Below are positions 63,653 through 64,000 of a stretch of DNA of 64,000 nt, piece after piece. The notes below the pieces were generated by a model. That model saw only the letters and a program-made list of their open reading frames with translations, searched no databases and had not been told where the DNA came from. The number at the start of each line of letters is the position of its first letter. Positions within the stretch are counted from its first letter, which is position 1. The position numbers and the translations under genes were made by a program. The stretch comes from Leptospira wolbachii serovar Codice str. CDC (GTDB lineage Bacteria; Spirochaetota; Leptospiria; Leptospirales; Leptospiraceae), in contig NZ_AOGZ02000014.1 in assembly GCF_000332515.2 (NCBI RefSeq), positions 2,248,001 through 2,312,000 of the forward strand, read 5' to 3'.

Positions 63653-64000
63653 CGCTCGTATGTGTATTATTAGTCTTTAGTTTTTTTTCTTTTTGTAAAT
63701 CGAAAGAAGATACAATCAAAGAAGAGTGGAAACATCTTTCCTTTGTAAAACCTGATGGAAATTTGCTCGAACCAAAGTTTTGGTCTGAAAAAAAATCAGT
63801 TTTATACTTTGGATTTTCCCATTGTCCGGATATGTGTCCGTTAGCGTTGACCAATTTTGGTAGGGCCTCATTGATACTCGGGGAAAAGTCGAATCGGTTT
63901 CGATTTATTTTTGTGACACTGGATCCTGAGAGGGATTCTCCTACGACTTTGAAAAACTATATACAGAATTTTCCTGGAAAGAATTTAACAGCACTTTCTC
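63634..64000 (+). CDS. SCO1/SenC-type copper chaperone lipoprotein (partial, runs off the right end)
   Basis: A frame of at least 122 residues starts at TTG 63634, with a GGAGG ribosome site at 63623-63627 (6 bp spacing) inside the end of the oxidase gene, which it overlaps by 19 bp. The signal peptide ends in FFSFC (lipobox Cys21). The copper-binding CxxxC is CPDMC (Cys64, Cys68) in GFSHCPDMCPLAL. The thioredoxin fold continues through FRFIFVTLDPERD. It delivers copper to oxidases and completes the operon. The His near residue 150 is outside the window. Confidence 0.88.
   Translation, partial: MDRSRITLVCVLLVFSFFSFCKSKEDTIKEEWKHLSFVKPDGNLLEPKFWSEKKSVLYFGFSHCPDMCPLALTNFGRASLILGEKSNRFRFIFVTLDPERDSPTTLKNYIQNFPGKNLTALS

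Overview
The window looks like a chromosomal segment of a Leptospira, most likely one of the environmental (saprophytic) clade. This is inferred from several traits seen by eye: moderately AT-rich DNA, dense tightly spaced genes, frequent TTG/GTG starts, many predicted lipoproteins with relaxed lipoboxes, an MBOAT acyltransferase followed by what looks like the leptospiral DUF1574 partner, and an mreC-mreD-mrdA-rodA cell-shape operon. No species can be assigned from the sequence alone. I see no tRNA, rRNA, insertion sequence, prophage or CRISPR array.

Layout. 1-4.7 kb: MBOAT pair (minus strand), acetoacetyl-CoA synthetase, a secreted protein, a c-type cytochrome. 4.75-10.6 kb: one giant predicted lipoprotein (1959 aa) with Cys-rich repeats, an NHL propeller and LamG-like domains. 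10.8-20.6 kb: housekeeping genes (cysK, organophosphate-type MFS permease, pirin, manA, DnaJ-like, STAS, ribF). 20.5-26.5 kb: cell-wall elongation operon. 26.5-36.8 kb: small lipoproteins and enzymes, many of unknown role, plus an ankyrin protein. 36.4-38.5 kb: a TetR regulator divergent from two membrane proteins, with a dyad-rich operator between them.

38.4-44.5 kb is a signalling island. It holds a membrane SpoIIE/PP2C phosphatase, a class III adenylate cyclase, two paralogous ATPase-like proteins (slr1658 type), a STAS-like protein (slr1659 type), a methyltransferase, and an acyltransferase fused to a cyclic-nucleotide-binding domain. Together they could form a closed cyclase-to-effector circuit with partner switching.

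44.6-46.5 kb holds two unknown lipoproteins behind a clear cobalamin riboswitch, which implies a B12-related surface function. 46.6-48.0 kb: PlsC-like acyltransferase and a TetR regulator. 48.1-54.3 kb: an outer-membrane alginate-export-type barrel, an SbtA-like bicarbonate permease, a membrane-bound AraC regulator and a SulP transporter, which read as an inorganic-anion (probably bicarbonate) uptake locus. 54.3-60.2 kb: TPM protein and a TolC-MacA-MacB-TetR export operon.

60.2-64.0 kb: a copper-enzyme operon with its own strong sigma70-type promoter. It encodes a cupredoxin fused to a beta-helix and membrane anchor, a small membrane protein, a two-domain multicopper oxidase and an SCO-type copper chaperone that runs off the end. 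The signalling island, the riboswitch-lipoprotein unit and the copper operon are the three best candidates for undescribed systems.
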